Assembly: GCF_026213295.1 (NCBI RefSeq)
Contig: NC_079421.1
Location: 18,514,559-18,578,558 of the forward strand
DNA length: 64,000 bases
Reading direction: 5' to 3'
Source: Gadus chalcogrammus
Lineage: Eukaryota > Chordata > Actinopteri > Gadiformes > Gadidae
The position numbers were made by a program, and so were the translations under genes. Positions 62,351-64,000 of the stretch are shown here, in pieces. The notes under the pieces are model-generated. The model made no database searches. It saw nothing but the letters and a program-made list of their open reading frames with translations, and was not told the origin of the DNA. The number at the start of each line of letters is the position of its first letter. The stretch's first letter is position 1.

Positions 62351-64000
62351 GTGGAGGCTGCTTCATTGGCCGTATGATCGTATTCGAAACTAAAATGAGT
62401 TGTCGTTGCTGTGCTGCTCTGTGAGTGTGTGTTTGGTGAGGACCTTGTGTACGTTCACTGTGGTGGAAGTGGAATGACGATACGTGTCATCTACAGGCTG
62501 TAGCATCTGTCCCCAACTCCCTCCCCCCCCCCCCCTCGCTGTCGGAATTAACGTCGACTCTGATCCAGTGATCACAGGCCGATCGGGACTACGCTGCTCT
62601 GAAGACGTCTGTCGTCGTTCTAGGCTGCGTCCTCCTCCCTCCCTCCCATGTTCTCTCTCTCGCTCTATAATATACCATCTTAGTTTCTCTCTTATTCTCT
62701 CCCACACTCTGGCTCCCTGCGTTCCTCCAGCGCTCTCCTCTCTGATCAATACCCCCCTACCGTACCGTTGAGACCTTTCTATACCGTTCTCTCCATCCTT
62801 TACCTTTTACTTTCATTCTCTCCATCTTTCTCTGATCTATCCACGCTATCGGCGCTGCTTTCAACCGGCTCCCGTCTCTCTCTCCCTCTCCCTCTCCCTC
62901 TCTCTCTCCCTCTCTCTCTCTCTCTCCCTCTCTGCCTCTCCCCCTTCCTCCCAGCGGTTGGTATTCCACTAGGAGCTGGCAAGCGGGGCTGCTCAGTCTG
63001 CCATGGGCCGCATTGCATCGGGCGAGGGAAACCAATCAATGGCCTCCTCAACAACCATTAGACCATTTACACGCTTTTCGCTCAACCATTTTCAACAGGA
63101 TATTAATATCCTGTTTACTGGCCAAGGGAGCTGTGGTTTATGGGGCGGTGTGCTAGGGTACAGCCCAGTAGAATGGGATTCCTCCTGCCAAATGCTGGAA
63201 ACCACCTCTCACACGAATCCCAACCTGCACTGTCGGGGCTGGCTTCTTGTTCGTGTTTTGCAGGACCTCTGCACCAAAAGGCTTTCATGAGAAGTAATGG
63301 TGTGAGGCTCAGATAGGGGGTTTCTTGCGCATGTTTTGGCTGTAGAAGGGAACTTTCTGTGTCGAGTGATTCACCGACGTGTTTTGGTTACCTGCTATGA
63401 AAAGCACAGCCAAATACACCCAGATCCACCCTCAGTGGTAATGATTAGTACCTAGTAGAGAGTGCGGGACAAAGCTGTATACCGGAGGATATAATTGCTT
63501 TTCCTCAAGCTGGAATCAAGCCTACCTTTGCAGTGCAAAAGAGATGATAGGGTTGGACAGAAAGAGTGAAAGAGTAAGTTTAAGAGTGAAACTACATTAA
63601 TTGAGGAATAGGATCCACTTGAAATGGGTTGAGTCAACTATGAAGTGAACAAACGTGACGAAAAGAAAGCCAGGATGCATCGTGGCTGGTAGGAGGTGAG
63701 CCCGGGCGGCTGGATGGCTGGAGGACATTGTCTGTAATCTGCAGCACGCACACTTCCTGGTGCATTTTTTAATTCTTTCAGCGTCTTTCTTTGCACTACA
63801 GTGCGTCCTCAACACCAGTTGGAGGGGGGGGGGGGGGTCAAGGGGGGGGGTCCGGTACCAGACAGTTTGTTGAACCAACGACAACGACCAGCAGCTGTCC
63901 CTTGCGGACACAGAGGTCGTGAACCCTTGGAAGATGGCCGCGCCTGCCGCCTTTCGGATACACTCCACCTGCTTCTCTGCGTATGTTTCATAAAGGTGTT
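62351..64000. other. Downstream sequence, no gene recognised
   Basis: CT-rich sequence at about 62640-62950 and G-runs near 63826-63850. No exon with convincing start or splice signals on either strand. Confidence 0.45.

Overview
This window is vertebrate genomic DNA, almost certainly from a teleost fish. It has GT-AG introns, very long introns and an exceptional load of dinucleotide microsatellites: more than twenty GT/CA or CT/GA tracts of about 60 to 200 bp, plus many homopolymer C/G runs. It also carries fish-type interspersed repeats. That microsatellite density would fit a codfish-like (gadiform) genome, but this is an inference from composition only.

The one gene I can assemble with confidence is arhgef9 (collybistin/hPEM-2), on the plus strand. 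Collybistin is a Cdc42-selective Rho GEF that works with gephyrin and neuroligin at inhibitory synapses. Nine exons between 45700 and 61808 encode the whole conserved SH3-DH-PH core and C-terminus: 514 codons from the first SH3-exon residue to the stop, with consistent splice phases throughout. Upstream, four more exons (22438-24090, 25311-25694, 26933-27059, 27266-27363) form an open, phase-consistent chain of about 754 codons. It ends in phase 0, exactly what the SH3 exon needs. This suggests a long isoform of about 1268 residues with a large, basic, Ser/Pro-rich and probably disordered N-terminus. A separate short 5' exon at 41673-41711, ending in phase 0 at a good donor, is a candidate start for the classical short collybistin of about 515-527 residues.

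Layout. 1-20.9 kb: no recognised gene; microsatellites, a non-autonomous hAT element with an 8-bp target duplication (9792-10255), small tandem repeats, and one weak possible terminal exon near 12.0 kb. 20.9-27.4 kb: probable 5' non-coding exon and the four N-terminal extension exons. 27.4-45.7 kb: a large intron holding a 31-codon transmembrane microprotein ORF with an optimal start context (39215-39310) inside a GC-rich promoter-like block, a possible TATA promoter near 33.0 kb, the alternative first exon at 41.7 kb, and repeats. 45.7-61.8 kb: the collybistin core exons. Their introns carry a foldback element, a second hAT-like element, a third small TIR element with a 9-bp duplication and a degenerate 20-bp satellite. 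61.8-64 kb: 3' UTR and downstream sequence with no other gene recognised.

Most apparent open frames here are translations of (GT)n, (CA)n, (CT)n or (GAG)n tracts, and I did not annotate them as genes.
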